Positions 22,842-33,601 of a stretch of DNA of 64,000 bases are shown here, piece by piece. The notes beneath the pieces were generated by a model, which worked only from the letters and a program-made list of their open reading frames with translations, searched no databases and had not been told where the DNA came from. Each line of letters starts with the position of its first letter. Within the stretch, counting starts at the first letter, position 1. The stretch is from the NCBI GenBank assembly GCA_001414485.1, contig LLEY01000046.1, forward strand, positions 248,001 through 312,000, in the 5' to 3' direction. The position numbers and the translations under genes are program-made. This stretch comes from Calycina herbarum (lineage: Eukaryota; Ascomycota; Leotiomycetes; Helotiales; Pezizellaceae).

Positions 22842-23569
22842 ATGGCTTCAGCAACAAAAGCTGCACGGATAGGAGAAGAGTAAGGTTTGCCCCTAGATTG
22901 TATGCGACCAAAGCTAACACTACATAGAGTCTGGAAGTTAGTATTCGGTCCCGCATCCCGCAGCCTCGAAGCTCATGGCAAACAGGAGTCGAGTTGACAA
23001 GGTCAACGCCGAGTTGGTAACTCTCACCTACGGTACCATCGTCGCGCAATTATGCAAAGATTATGAGAGCGATTATGTCGAAGTCAATAAGCAACTCGAG
23101 AAGATGGGATACAATATTGGTCTACGATTGATCGAGGATTACCTTGCGAAATCAAACACTATGCGGAGATGCTCAAATTTTAAGGAAACGGCGGAGATGA
23201 TCTCTAAGGTTACTCTAGGAACAAGCTGTCTGCAGAGTCCATGCTAATACATTCCAGGTTGGTTTCAAGATATTTCTCAACATTACCCCGACAATCACAA
23301 ATTGGACCTCGGACAGCAAGCAATTCTCCCTGATATTCGAAGAGAATCCACTGGCCGATTTTGTCGAATTACCTGATGATGGCCGGGCACAAGAAGAACT
23401 GTGGTATTCAAACATATTTTGTGGTGTATTGCGGGGTGCTTTGGAGATGGTACAAATGCAGGTTGAAGCACACTTTATCAGTGATGTGTTAAGAGGTAAC
23501 GATTCGACTGAGATGAGGATATCTCTGATTCGGTACATTGATGATGAGATGCCAATGGATGACGAATAA
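22842..23569 (+). CDS. BET3: TRAPP complex subunit Bet3 (TRAPPC3)
   Basis: This is a core subunit of the TRAPP tethering and Rab-exchange complexes acting in ER-to-Golgi traffic. Deduced exons are 22842-22879, 22928-22936, 22986-23208 and 23258-23569, giving 193 residues, the usual Bet3 length. Exon 2 is a 9-nt micro-exon (AGTCTGGAA) that supplies the conserved Val-Trp-Lys of GEEVWK; skipping it would delete those residues while keeping the frame. Signatures include [32 protein letters not shown], the cysteine C78 corresponding to the acylated Cys of Bet3 (MRRCSNF), [13 protein letters not shown] and [17 protein letters not shown]. Intron 3 has a textbook TGCTAATAC branch site. Introns are 48, 49 and 49 nt. 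Confidence 0.95.
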
Positions 23570-23734
23570 TGGAATGCATACATGGACTGGAGTTGGGCGT
23601 TTGGGCGAAGAGACAATTGTCTTCATCTGGTAGTAGCATTGCATTAGCAGCAGAGTATTACCTGCTACGAAGAAGAATATAATAAAATGCGTGTGAAGTG
23701 GCTCTATATTCAAGTTGACAGCAGTGCCGTCTCT

Positions 23735-23958
23735 ATCTTTGTCTATTTAATTATAATAATTCAAGTTGATTTATTCTCTAGATAGATAGCTCTACTTAAA
23801 ACTCTCTACTAACTTAATAAGATAATTAATTACTTTATAATTATATCCTTAGTTTATAAGCTTATTAGTAGTTTAGTTCACTATACTCTATAACTTAACT
23901 CTTAATTTACTATAAGATATTTATCTCTATCTAAGTAGATAATAAAGTATTATCTATA
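23735..23958. repeat. AT-rich flank of the transposon island
   Basis: This is a strongly AT-rich stretch with no ORF, directly before the left terminal repeat of the transposon. With the similar flank at 25819-25930 it suggests that the transposon was inserted into an older, already degraded repeat. Confidence 0.5.
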
Positions 23959-25818
23959 ACGTGGTTTATTAGGACCCGGATTATATCAGGACCCGGATCA
24001 ATTTTAGCGAATTCCTAACCCCCTTCCTTTACAACGCGTTTTTTCTACTATATATTATGTCAGTTATTCTACAAGAATCAAAAATCATTCTAGCTATCGA
24101 GGCTATTCGAACATCTAAAAAGCTAAGCCGTCAGAAGGCTACAAAGCTTTACGAAGTGCTCTTTTCTATACTAAACAGTAGAATAAACGGCCGAACTACT
24201 CTCCCTAAGCGACGGCCAGCAAACGTCAAATTGTCTAAGCTAGAAGAGGAAGTAATTGTTCGGAATATACTTGATCTAGATTCAAGAGGGTTTACACCCC
24301 GGCTAGGTAGCGTAGAAGATATAACGAATTATATACTTAAATCGCGAGAGAGAAAACGCGTCGGTAAGCTCTAGACACATCGATTTATACAACGACAACC
24401 AGCTCTTAAGACGCGTTTTAATCGCGTTTATAATTTCTAAAGAGCCTTATACGAAGATTCTAAGCTAATTAGCTCGTAGTTCCGACTAGTTGAAAATATA
24501 AGAGCAAAATACAGTGTTTTAGACTACGACTTCTATAACTTCGACAAAACCGAGTTTATAATAGATGTGATTTACCTTATAATAGTTATAACCCGTATAG
24601 ATCGACGTAGTAGAGACAAGGCAGTTCAGCTAGGGAATCGGGAATAGGCTATAGCGATTGCTTATATTAATAGTAAAGGCTGGAGTGTCTCTCTATTTCT
24701 AGTAGTTCAGAGTAAGAACTACCTTTTAAATTAGTATATAGACGGCGGCCTTCTATCTAACTAGGTTATTAAACCGATAAGTAATAGATAGACAAATAAT
24801 AAGACGGGTCTAGAATAGCTGAAACACTTCGATAAACATACTACTACTCGTATAAAGAGTCTATATCGAATACTAGTATTAGATAGATATAAGAGTTACG
24901 AATCAGCCGAGTTCTAAGAGTACTATAAAGTATATAATATTATAACTCTTAGACTACCTTCTTATTCGTTCTATCTAACCTAGCTACTTAATATTAAGTA
25001 CTTTAGTATATTAAAGCAGATATATAGTCGATAGATTAAGACGTTTATTAAAGCCTATATTAACTATATTACAAAGGTAGAGTTCTTTCTAGCTTTTATA
25101 ATAGTATATAAAGAATCTATAATAGCCTAAAACGTTTAGACTAGATTCCGTAGAGCTGGCTTAGTACTCTTTAACTTATAAGTAGTGCTTTTAAAGCTTG
25201 ATATAAAGTTATAAACTCTAACTCCTTCTAGACTCTCTACTGCTAATACTAATCCTTAGGTCTCTTAGACCTCTTCTAATCTAACTAAAGCTCTTTTATA
25301 AATAATACTTATTCGAAATCGAATTACCTGTTATTAAGAGAGCTCGCTAACTCTACTCTTCGAGATAGTTATTATATTAGCTAAGAGTATAGAGCGAATA
25401 GCTTATAAGATAACTCTTCTATCCGCTAAGGTATATACTCTTCAAGCAGCTAACGAAGCCTTAAGCAAACGCTGTAGAGCTAAAAAGGCTCGTGTCTATT
25501 AAGAGAGTATACTTATAGTAGAGGATATATAGGATATTATAGCCTAGAAGGATATAGATAAGCAGATACAACGCGACGTATATACGGCGGAGGGTAGTTA
25601 TAAGAAGAGTCAACTGTCTAGACAATACTATAGAATCTGTAGAAAAGCTAGTTATAACGTACGAACTTATTAAGAAGCTATAGATATATCTAGTTCCTCG
25701 GATTCTAAGTAGTTTTAGTTAATTTAATATATTATAGTTAATTTATTAAAATTCTAAGTTTAATACCAAGGAAAACTGATCCGGTTCCTAATATAATCCG
25801 GGTTCTAATAAACTACGT
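23959..25818 (+). mobile_element. RIP-degraded pogo/Fot1-like DNA transposon
   Basis: The element is 1860 bp long, the usual Fot1 size, bounded by inverted repeats of ~47 nt (23959-24005 and 25772-25818) that match at 42 positions. Four of the five mismatches are transitions. Each terminal repeat contains an AGGACCCGGAT-type motif twice. Both ends abut TA (TATA), as expected for Tc1/mariner-pogo target duplication. Inside is a transposase ghost. Outside the terminal repeats the sequence is AT-rich with many in-frame TAG/TAA stops, the signature of repeat-induced point mutation. It lies between BET3 and CDC25. Confidence 0.85.
24057..25712 (+). pseudogene. Inactivated Fot1/pogo-type transposase
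   Basis: An intact start of 105 codons (24057-24374) carries the helix-turn-helix region (AIRTSKKLSRQKATKLYEVL) and part of the CENPB-type domain (LSKLEEEVIVRNILDLDSRG). The same frame continues after a TAG with the expected RFIQRQPALKTRFNRVYNF, then YNFDKTEF (first catalytic Asp region), RILVLDRYKSYES (second Asp region) and the Leu-rich block before the third acidic residue. At least 15 in-frame stops interrupt it, nearly all TAG/TAA where Gln or Trp would be expected, consistent with CAG/CAA/TGG mutated by RIP. It cannot encode an active protein. Confidence 0.85.
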
Positions 25819-25930
25819 TATAGTATATTAAAAGTATTAAAGAATTCTAATTAGATAAATAAATCTAATATTTATATCAATAGAGATATAGTCCTATATA
25901 GAAACTATACTATTCCTCTTTTCTTATAAA
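25819..25930. repeat. AT-rich right flank of the transposon island
   Basis: AT-only sequence continues for ~110 bp beyond the right terminal repeat before composition returns to normal near 25930. It is read as the other half of the degraded repeat that received the transposon. Confidence 0.45.
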
Positions 25931-26637
25931 ATCAACTCATCTCCAAATTGTGGGCTTTTAGATGTTTTTAGACGTTTTCTACTATTTTCCCGCTAGGTGT
26001 ACGGGGCGGAAGCTTCCTATCCCGCACACGCCTCCTTCTCGCAGAGGCTACAACTACTTTGCTACCTTTTACCTCATCCACCAGGCAACTCGCCTACACT
26101 ACACCCTCCTCGCCTTGCAGTGCAGTCTCGTCCTCACCTTTCCCCCTCCTCCTGCTGCTGCTGCCCACCTGCTAGTCCTCCCTCCCACTCGTCAGATCCT
26201 CCCTCACGACCCAAGTTCAACCAACGCACGGCACCCTTTCCCATCGCACTGCTGTAACGCCAAAACCCAGCGAATGACAAGCGCCCGTGGCTCATTACCC
26301 GCCGAATTCACTCGCAGCGAACCACTCACGTCGTAATCTCCAGGAAAGTCCCAATATAGCAGAGAGGCTACTTCTTGCTCTTTTATCCTGCCCCTCGATT
26401 CCCTTACCTTGCTCGACCTTGCCATACCACTCTGCGATACACCCTCGACACCCTAACTAGACCAGACTTCGTACATACTAACCGCATCCCATCGCTCTCG
26501 CTCGTCCACCTGCACCACCCACGGCTTGGATGAGTTGACGACCGGCCTCGACCTCAAACTACCAACATCCATCGCGAGAGGAAGAAATTGCTGCCGCTAT
26601 GAATTGAGGCAGCTGTGCGTGACCGACAAACCTCACG
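25931..26637. other. Upstream region of CDC25
   Basis: This is a C/T-rich 0.7-kb leader with CTCCTC and TGCTGCTGC tracts. It probably holds the promoter and 5' UTR of CDC25. Short ORFs at 25962-26336 and 25997-26257 overlap in different frames and show no domain. Confidence 0.5.
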
Positions 26638-29600
26638 ATGCTTATGACAATCCGAACTAACGGCATATTTCCTAATCAGACGAGTACGCAACCATTCAGC
26701 AATTACACCCCCAAATCAAGTCATATCCCCGAATCAGTCGTACAATACACCGAAAACAGTCCGCGACAATCTTCATCGCCCCTTCGAACACAAAACTACC
26801 TCTCTCCCAGCTCTTCTCACGATCCTTTCGCACCAGCCCAGAGGTCCAGGTCGTCGGTAAGGCGCAGATCACCGCCTGTGATGAACGGACTCTTGGGAAA
26901 CGCGCCGCAACCGGTGATGTATGTGCGGGCGCTTTATGACTACGAGGCAGACGATCATACAAGCTTGAGCTTCCACGAAGGAGACGTGATACAGGTTATT
27001 ACACAGTTGGAGAGTGGTTGGTGGGATGGAGTGATCAATGGAGTCCGAGGCTGGTTCCCCAGCAACTATTGTCAAGTGATTGCGAACCCAGATGACTCTC
27101 TGGAAGACCCCCAAATGGGATCGAGAGGGAACACGGATGATGAAGCAGACGACGATGAGTCGGAGGATTATGATGAACAATATGACGACGAAGAAGGCGA
27201 CGGTGATTCAGAACGGGACGATCCATCCCAACTGCCGATTGAGGGAATGGTCAATGGAACGAGTAACGAACGCACGAGGGCCGACTTTTGGATTCCACAA
27301 GCTACTCCCGACGGTAGACTATTTTACTTTAATACGGAGACGGGCGAGAGTAGTATGGAGCTTCCTTTGGAGTCGCCTTCGTCTGCCAACGAGAATGGAC
27401 CTCGGAATCGCATGAATGTCAACATTCCAGAGAAAACGAGACCGCCACCCGAAATGATGGCTCGAGGCTACATGCAAGATGAAGACGACGAATCCGAAGG
27501 AAACTCTGCATCTGAACTTGAAGGTGAAAATCTGATGCTCGCGTCTCAAAGTTCTATGGTATAGTTATTGGCCCCGTTTTATAATTGCGGTTGCTAACAT
27601 TAGGATAGCCAAGAAAACGACGCTCAAGGGTCTCCGAGGGCATATCGCCAGCGACCTCCATGGACTCGATCAACGACACCTCCCCTGGTAGCCGAGCACG
27701 CGCAGATCCGTTCACTAATTCCAACCTATCCATGGTAACTTCGATGCCTATTATCGGTCCCTCTACGACTTCCTTTACAAACCCCGCACTTGGTCCCCCG
27801 CATGCTGCTACACTGCCTCGGTCATTCTTCGACGATGGTTCACAAGCTCCTTTGACATGGAATAGACTAGTGGCCAATATGAAGAGGGCAATTGACCGAT
27901 ACCGAGAATCTATAATCAATGGCGACCGATCGGAGTATGTACGCCGAGCGGAAGATATATCTGATCACCTCCGGTTGCTCCTTGCCGCTGGGTCGGGAAC
28001 AACGGATAATCACTCTGGCCAGCCATCTATCATTTCGACTAACAAAGCATTATACCCACATTTCCGAGACATGATGTCCAAATTTTCCAAATTGGTTATT
28101 TCTTCACATATTGCTGCCGCAGACTGGCCTAACGCAGAGTCATATCAAAAATGTCTCCAAGAAGCGGATGGGGTGTTGCAGGGCGTCTTTAGTTATGTCG
28201 AAGTTGCCAGACAGCAGCGAGGAGAAGATATTCCCCGACTTTTGCCTGGCTTCGTCATTGGAAGTACAACTGGTGGAAGCTGGCAGAATAATGGACTTGG
28301 GTCTCGAGATCCGCTCACATCGAATTTTCTCGATGAAGAGGAAGCTCAACAAGAGCCATCGGCAACTCTGGACGCCAACTTAACAGAGCGACTGGATGAT
28401 TTAAAGCGGATGCTGACCTCCAGCATAAGGAAGCTGGATGAGCATCTTGTTGTGACTGAGAAAATCATCACACCTTACAAGCATGAGCTCATTGGAAACA
28501 ATGTTTGCTCAGCAGCAAAGAAAGTACTGGAAATGTTCAAACCCTGGGTGTCAGCGGTGGAATCGGTTAATCTCTCATCACTTGGAAACGCTTTCCAAAA
28601 CCCTCAATTGGTAGACTTTGCTGCATACAAACAAAGTTTGTATGATAACATTTCAGATTTAATAATTGGCTGTCAGGCAGTAGCTGGGCCCTTGGGTGAT
28701 GAATGGGCAGAAGTTCGGGGAGAGTCCTTAGAGGGACGTCTGAACTATGTTCGACACTGTGCAAAGCAGCTGGAGACTAACTCATCACATATTGGATTCT
28801 CGCTTCAGCTTTTGGGTGAACAAGTACAGATGGCCACACAACAAGAGAACAGATCTCTCCCTCAACGTGAGGGACTTGAAGAAAGTCGACAAAGAGATCG
28901 AACTCCAAGCATAGCCTATGAGCGTCCCCACCAGCGAAGCGGTTCCCGAGTTCTTCGACCAGGTTTGGCAGGCATACCTCAGTCACAATCTTTCTCTGGT
29001 GATAGTTCAAAGATTAACAAGTTCTTTGGGGAAGTGCCCAGGGAATCTAGAGGGATTAATCCAGATGATCCGCCAGACTGCCTCAAGCTTGATCATGAGG
29101 ACGACATCTCATATGATACTAAGACTACTCCACCTCAATTGAAAGGTGGAACTCTATTAGCGTTAGTGGAACAATTGACCAGACACGACAAACTGGATTC
29201 AAATTTCAACAACACATTCCTTTTGACTTACAGATCATTCACATCGGCCCGAGAACTTTTCGAATTTTTGGTTAAGCGATTCCAAATCCAACCACCAGAA
29301 GGAATGGCCCAGGGAGATTATGAGACTTGGAGGGATCGCAAACAAAAACCGATCAGATTTCGGGTGGTCAATATCTTGAAGAGTTGGTTCGACAACTTTT
29401 GGATGGAGGATCAAAGTGACGATACTAAGGCCCTCATTCGCGATGTTTACACATTTGCCAGGGACACAGTGAAAACAACTGAGACCCCTGGGTCTGGACC
29501 ATTGATGACGGTCTTGGAACAACGTCTGCGAGGACAGGATCCAACAGCAAAGAGACTTGTCTTGACACTGAGTCAATCCACCCCACAGCCGATCATGCCC

Positions 29601-30628
29601 AAAAACATGAAGAAGCTCAAGTTTCTGGATATTGATGTCACCGAATTTGCGCGTCAATTGACAGTGGTTGAATCGAAACTTTACGGCAAGATCAAGCCTA
29701 CAGAGTGCCTGAACAAGACATGGCAAAAAAAGGTTGGGGAAGGAGCTCCAGAGCCTGCTCCTAATGTCAAGCTTCTAATTCTCCATTCCAACCAATTGAC
29801 GAACTGGGTAGCGGAGATGATTTTGACACAATTAGATGTCAAGAAGCGCGTGGTGGTTATCAAACACTTTGTCCAGGTCGCAGACGTAAGTTTTAAATTT
29901 TGCCTCCGTTCTAGTAAAATTCTAACCTTGACAGAAATGTCGACAACTGAACAATTATTCCACCCTCACTTCCATCATATCGGCTTTGGGTACAGCACCA
30001 ATTCATCGTCTCAAGCGGACTTGGGACCAAGTACCCGCCAGGACCCTGACTGTTCTTGAGTCTATGCGTAGACTTATGGGTAGCACGAAGAACTTTGGTG
30101 AATACAGAGAGAGCTTGCATCTGGCTAATCCGCCTTGTATACCCTTCTTTGGTAAGTAATACGATCCCAATTTAGCCACTCAAGATACTTATCCACTTAG
30201 GTGTTTATCTCACGGATCTCACATTCATCGAGGATGGTATTCCATCTATCATTAAGAAATCTGCACTAATAAACTTTGCAAAGCGCGCCAAGACTGCTGA
30301 GGTTATTCGTGATATTCAGCAGTATCAGAATGTTCCTTATCCACTTCAGCCAGTAGTTGAACTTCAAGAGTATATTTTGAGCAATATGCAAGCGGCAGGA
30401 GACGTGCATGAGATGTACGAGAAGAGTCTGGCGGTAGAACCCCGTGAGCGCGAGGATGAAAAGATAGTGAGGTATGTCAGATTGCAGCCAGCCGCATACT
30501 ATAGCAATCTCATGCTTTGAGAATTGCTGGCAAAATTGAAATGCTTGCAAGTCATCCTTGAACCAAGAAACGTGCTTACACATATATGTTCGGATAATAG
30601 GGTCTTGGCCGAATCTGGGTTCCTATGA
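26638..30628 (+). CDS. CDC25: Ras guanine-nucleotide exchange factor Cdc25 (SH3-RasGEF)
   Basis: It activates Ras upstream of cAMP/PKA signalling at the plasma membrane. Deduced exons are 26638-27558, 27609-29885, 29935-30151, 30201-30471 and 30601-30628, giving 1237 residues with consistent phases. An SH3 domain lies at ~95-148 (YVRALYDYEADD, GWWDGVINGVRGWFPSNYC). An acidic stretch and a WW-like segment (FWIPQATPDGRLFYFNTETG) follow, then a long helical middle. The RasGEF N-terminal module begins at ~820 (GGTLLALVEQLTRHDKLD, FLLTYRSF). The catalytic CDC25 domain runs from ~976 to the end (FLDIDVTEFARQLT, NYSTLTSIISALG, DLTFIEDGIPS). The last exon is only 28 nt and supplies RVLAESGFL; it lies after a 129-nt intron, so it is easily missed. 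The start ATG at 26638 is the first in frame. Confidence 0.93.
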
Positions 30629-33419
30629 TCAACAAAATCGCCACCACCACCACGCCAGCCTTATGCTACACGCAAAGGCCACGATCTTTCGACCTCTACC
30701 CGCACTAGCGACACATTTTAATGGCTGTACGATACACATATTCCCGCAACCTTAATGCAGATTCGCTATATGCACACAAAAAGCTGGATCCATTTCTTAG
30801 TATTGCAACCTCACCACACCATCTTTCCTCGATACCCGGCATGTTTCCCTCAAGTTGAAATCCTAGGCAGGTTTCACTAGCTTTGGAAATTTTGGCTTTT
30901 GCTCATTCAAATTAGCCGCCAGCGCACCAATCATATAGATGGCATTGCTCAATTCTTGCGATTTTTTCTCTACTTCTTCCCTGGCACCTTCACGTGTTAC
31001 TTTTCCCCCACTCTCTGCGTCATGCACAGAGCTACACAAATATTTACTACCGAATGGAGGATGGACACAGGCGTTTTGATGACTGGTTTTAGTCAACATT
31101 TATGGGATTTTTTATTCTCTCGTTTCTTTTTTTTTTGAAAGCAGGACAAACGGGGCACGATTTAATTTACCTTTCATGGTGACACACGAGTTTGAGATAT
31201 ATGGGCTCCCAAAGCTGTTTTTTGGTTGGGAATGAAAGAGTGTCGTGGTGGCTGCAAAATTGGGGAGGCTGAAATGAGAGGTGTCTTTTGAAAGTGACGG
31301 AAGAAACGAGAAAGGGAAATGAGGTTTGGTTTGTTCTTCAAATAGGATATATTTTCTTATACTAACTTCGAGAGAAAAACTTGAACCCACCAGATAGAAT
31401 TTTTATTTGAACGATGATGTGTTGTCTTCTTTGCCTATCCGTATTTGTGTGGCGCTATTGCGTGAGTGATGTTCTGTTCTGTTCTTTTGTTGATTTTGTT
31501 GGGTAAGATAATTTCCCGGTGCTGATGGGAGAATGAGAATGATGGCGGCGCGCGCGGGATATTGATCCGGCTGATAGGGGTGTAAAGTGTTGGGGCTGTG
31601 TGCTACACACCACACCATCATCTTGTTGGAATTGAAGGGGCGTTGTTGGCCTTGTTTATCTTCCGGGTGAGCTGGGCGAGACGAAGCTAGGCGAGGCGAA
31701 AGAGGGTGTGGTGTTCAGAGGCGGCTGGGGGTCGTTGAGAGTGGTTGAGGAGATGATGTCCAGCGGAGCAAGGGAGCGTGAAGAGATCTGTAAGAGACCT
31801 GGATCACTTTCTACTGAGACCCGAGGGTTGCGTGTGTCTGGGGAGGTGTACGAGGGTATTATGTCGGTAGTGGAAGATCTTGTACAGCGTGGTGGAGAGG
31901 TTCGTGAGGTTGATGCTGCATGGTCTTGGACGAGGGACGCTAATATTGAATGATAAATAATCCTATAGGGCGAATGGCGACGAGGTCCAGAGACGAACGA
32001 GCAAGGGGTAATGGCCAAAGAGCTAGAAATTGGTAGGTTTTCGGGTATGCGTCAAGATACTGACACCCACACAGATAAGGAAGTGATGATAGGGAGCAGG
32101 ACTGAAGCAGATCAGTGCATTGAAACAAGGGAATAAATGAGGTAGCATTCGACCTTGAATATCAGTCGTTGAGAAAAGCTTAACATGTCAGAAGGCAGTT
32201 GTTGCAAAGCTTATCAATTTCAGCAAGAATGCGCAACTTTTACACATTTTTTATTAAAATCAAGAGGCAAAAGACCTAAGACCAGTAGTCTCTTGAGATC
32301 ACCTGAAGGTTAGCCATGTCGGTAGTGGGGAACTTTCCTCTGGATAGCAACGAGTGTGGAGGGGGAAAGGCTGTTGCATGAATGGCTAGGGCTAGATCTC
32401 CAAGTTGAGTGGTGATCCTTTTAGGTCCCAAAGTTTGTGGTTTTGTGGTCTATTGGGGATTGTATGTCGGTAGTGGGATACCGTGCTTGAGGTGTGGAGG
32501 GGGAGGTCACCTTTTGCACATGCACTGAGTAAGTGGGGAGTTGATCACTCTTCTCAGAGTGATGAAATAGAGAACAGTGCGCAGAGAAGTGATGGGAGGC
32601 TGATGAAGATCATTGAGGATCATTGAACACCTGGGGTTACAGCGGGAATTGAGATCGCAAGACGGAGTGTGGATTGCTACTATATAGGGTTGCGTTGGGC
32701 TTTGCTGAGAGAGATCACTGCATGTCAGTGGGCTGAGGAAAATATGGATGTGAGGGGAAGAGGGGCACGATACTGATAGGGTTACATCGACGAGAGATTT
32801 AGGTAGCATTCTCAGCAGTCGGATAATTATGTGCGGGTGGAGATCTGGGGTGCATATGCGAGGTGTTAAGTGTGTGTTCGTGTGAAGTTTGAATGGCACG
32901 GGGTATATGAAAGTTGTTGGTGAAGGTTTGGATGGTGGTGGGTTGGTGCTTGGATGATGTGAGTGGGTGTTGTGGGTTAACTGATGTTTGGATGGGAGGT
33001 TGGGAGGCTGAGCTTGGAGGGTGACGAGGCTTCTGTATATAGCCGTTGAAAAATGGGGGAGGCTAGGAGACAAGAGTAAACTTGGGGGTAGTGTCGTTAA
33101 GCTACTGTCTGTTGTTTTGGTGTTGGTTAGTAACTCGGTTGGGAACCTGGAATTGAGCAGCCAGTTTCACCCTTTCCAGAACCTACACTACAAAGAGAAG
33201 AGGCACAAGAGTATCGCCATCATGACAACAGAGATGATGATGGGACAGGCGAAACACTCACCGCAAGCAGGTCGTCATTAAGTCTAAACATCTTCCGCAA
33301 ATTATCCCAACAAAAATCCCGTACCAGAGCGAAGTCAACACGGTGTTGGCGCGGAAGCGGAAGAAATGAGAAGAAGAGTAGAAGTTGAATCTGAGGGGGG
33401 TTATACTCCAAGCTAACCA
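30629..33419. other. Intergenic, no supported gene
   Basis: About 2.8 kb after CDC25. Short ORFs such as 31656-32018 and 32507-33073 (minus) are low-complexity translations of T/G-rich DNA. No domain or splice structure was recognised. Confidence 0.5.
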
Positions 33420-33601
33420 CCTTTGGGGCGTAGCGTGGTGGGTCGAGGACTGCCCTCCTCAAGGTCGCTCCTTCCTGCCTTGACCCCTCGACACTCCTTC
33501 GATGTCGGACTTCGAACCAGTTCACCCCTTCCCTCTCAACACCTGGCCACTAGACCCTCGGCCATGACAGTACTCCAGGTCGCTCATTCCCTAGCTTGAC
33601 C
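33420..33601 (-). repeat. tRNA-derived SINE-like sequence
   Basis: The minus strand contains an RNA polymerase III type A box (33564-33547, TGGCCGAG...TAGTGG) and, 28 nt on, a B box (33518-33507, GGTTCGAAGTCC). TGTC before the A box could pair with GACA right after the B box, as in an acceptor stem, but no proper anticodon arm forms, so it is not a functional tRNA. A 25-nt imperfect direct repeat flanks the promoter region (33461-33485 and 33576-33601). Together this fits a short retroposon of tRNA origin. Its 3' limit is not clear. Confidence 0.45.

Noticed and set aside
24057..24374. Intact 105-codon gene of its own
   Set aside because: It is only the first part of the transposase, which continues in frame past RIP-type stops.
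32507..33073. 188-codon minus-strand ORF
   Set aside because: Pro/Thr/His-rich translation of a G/T-rich strand without recognisable domain or splice sites.
33507..33570. Functional tRNA gene
   Set aside because: A and B boxes are present but no anticodon arm and no full acceptor stem; better explained as a tRNA-derived repeat.
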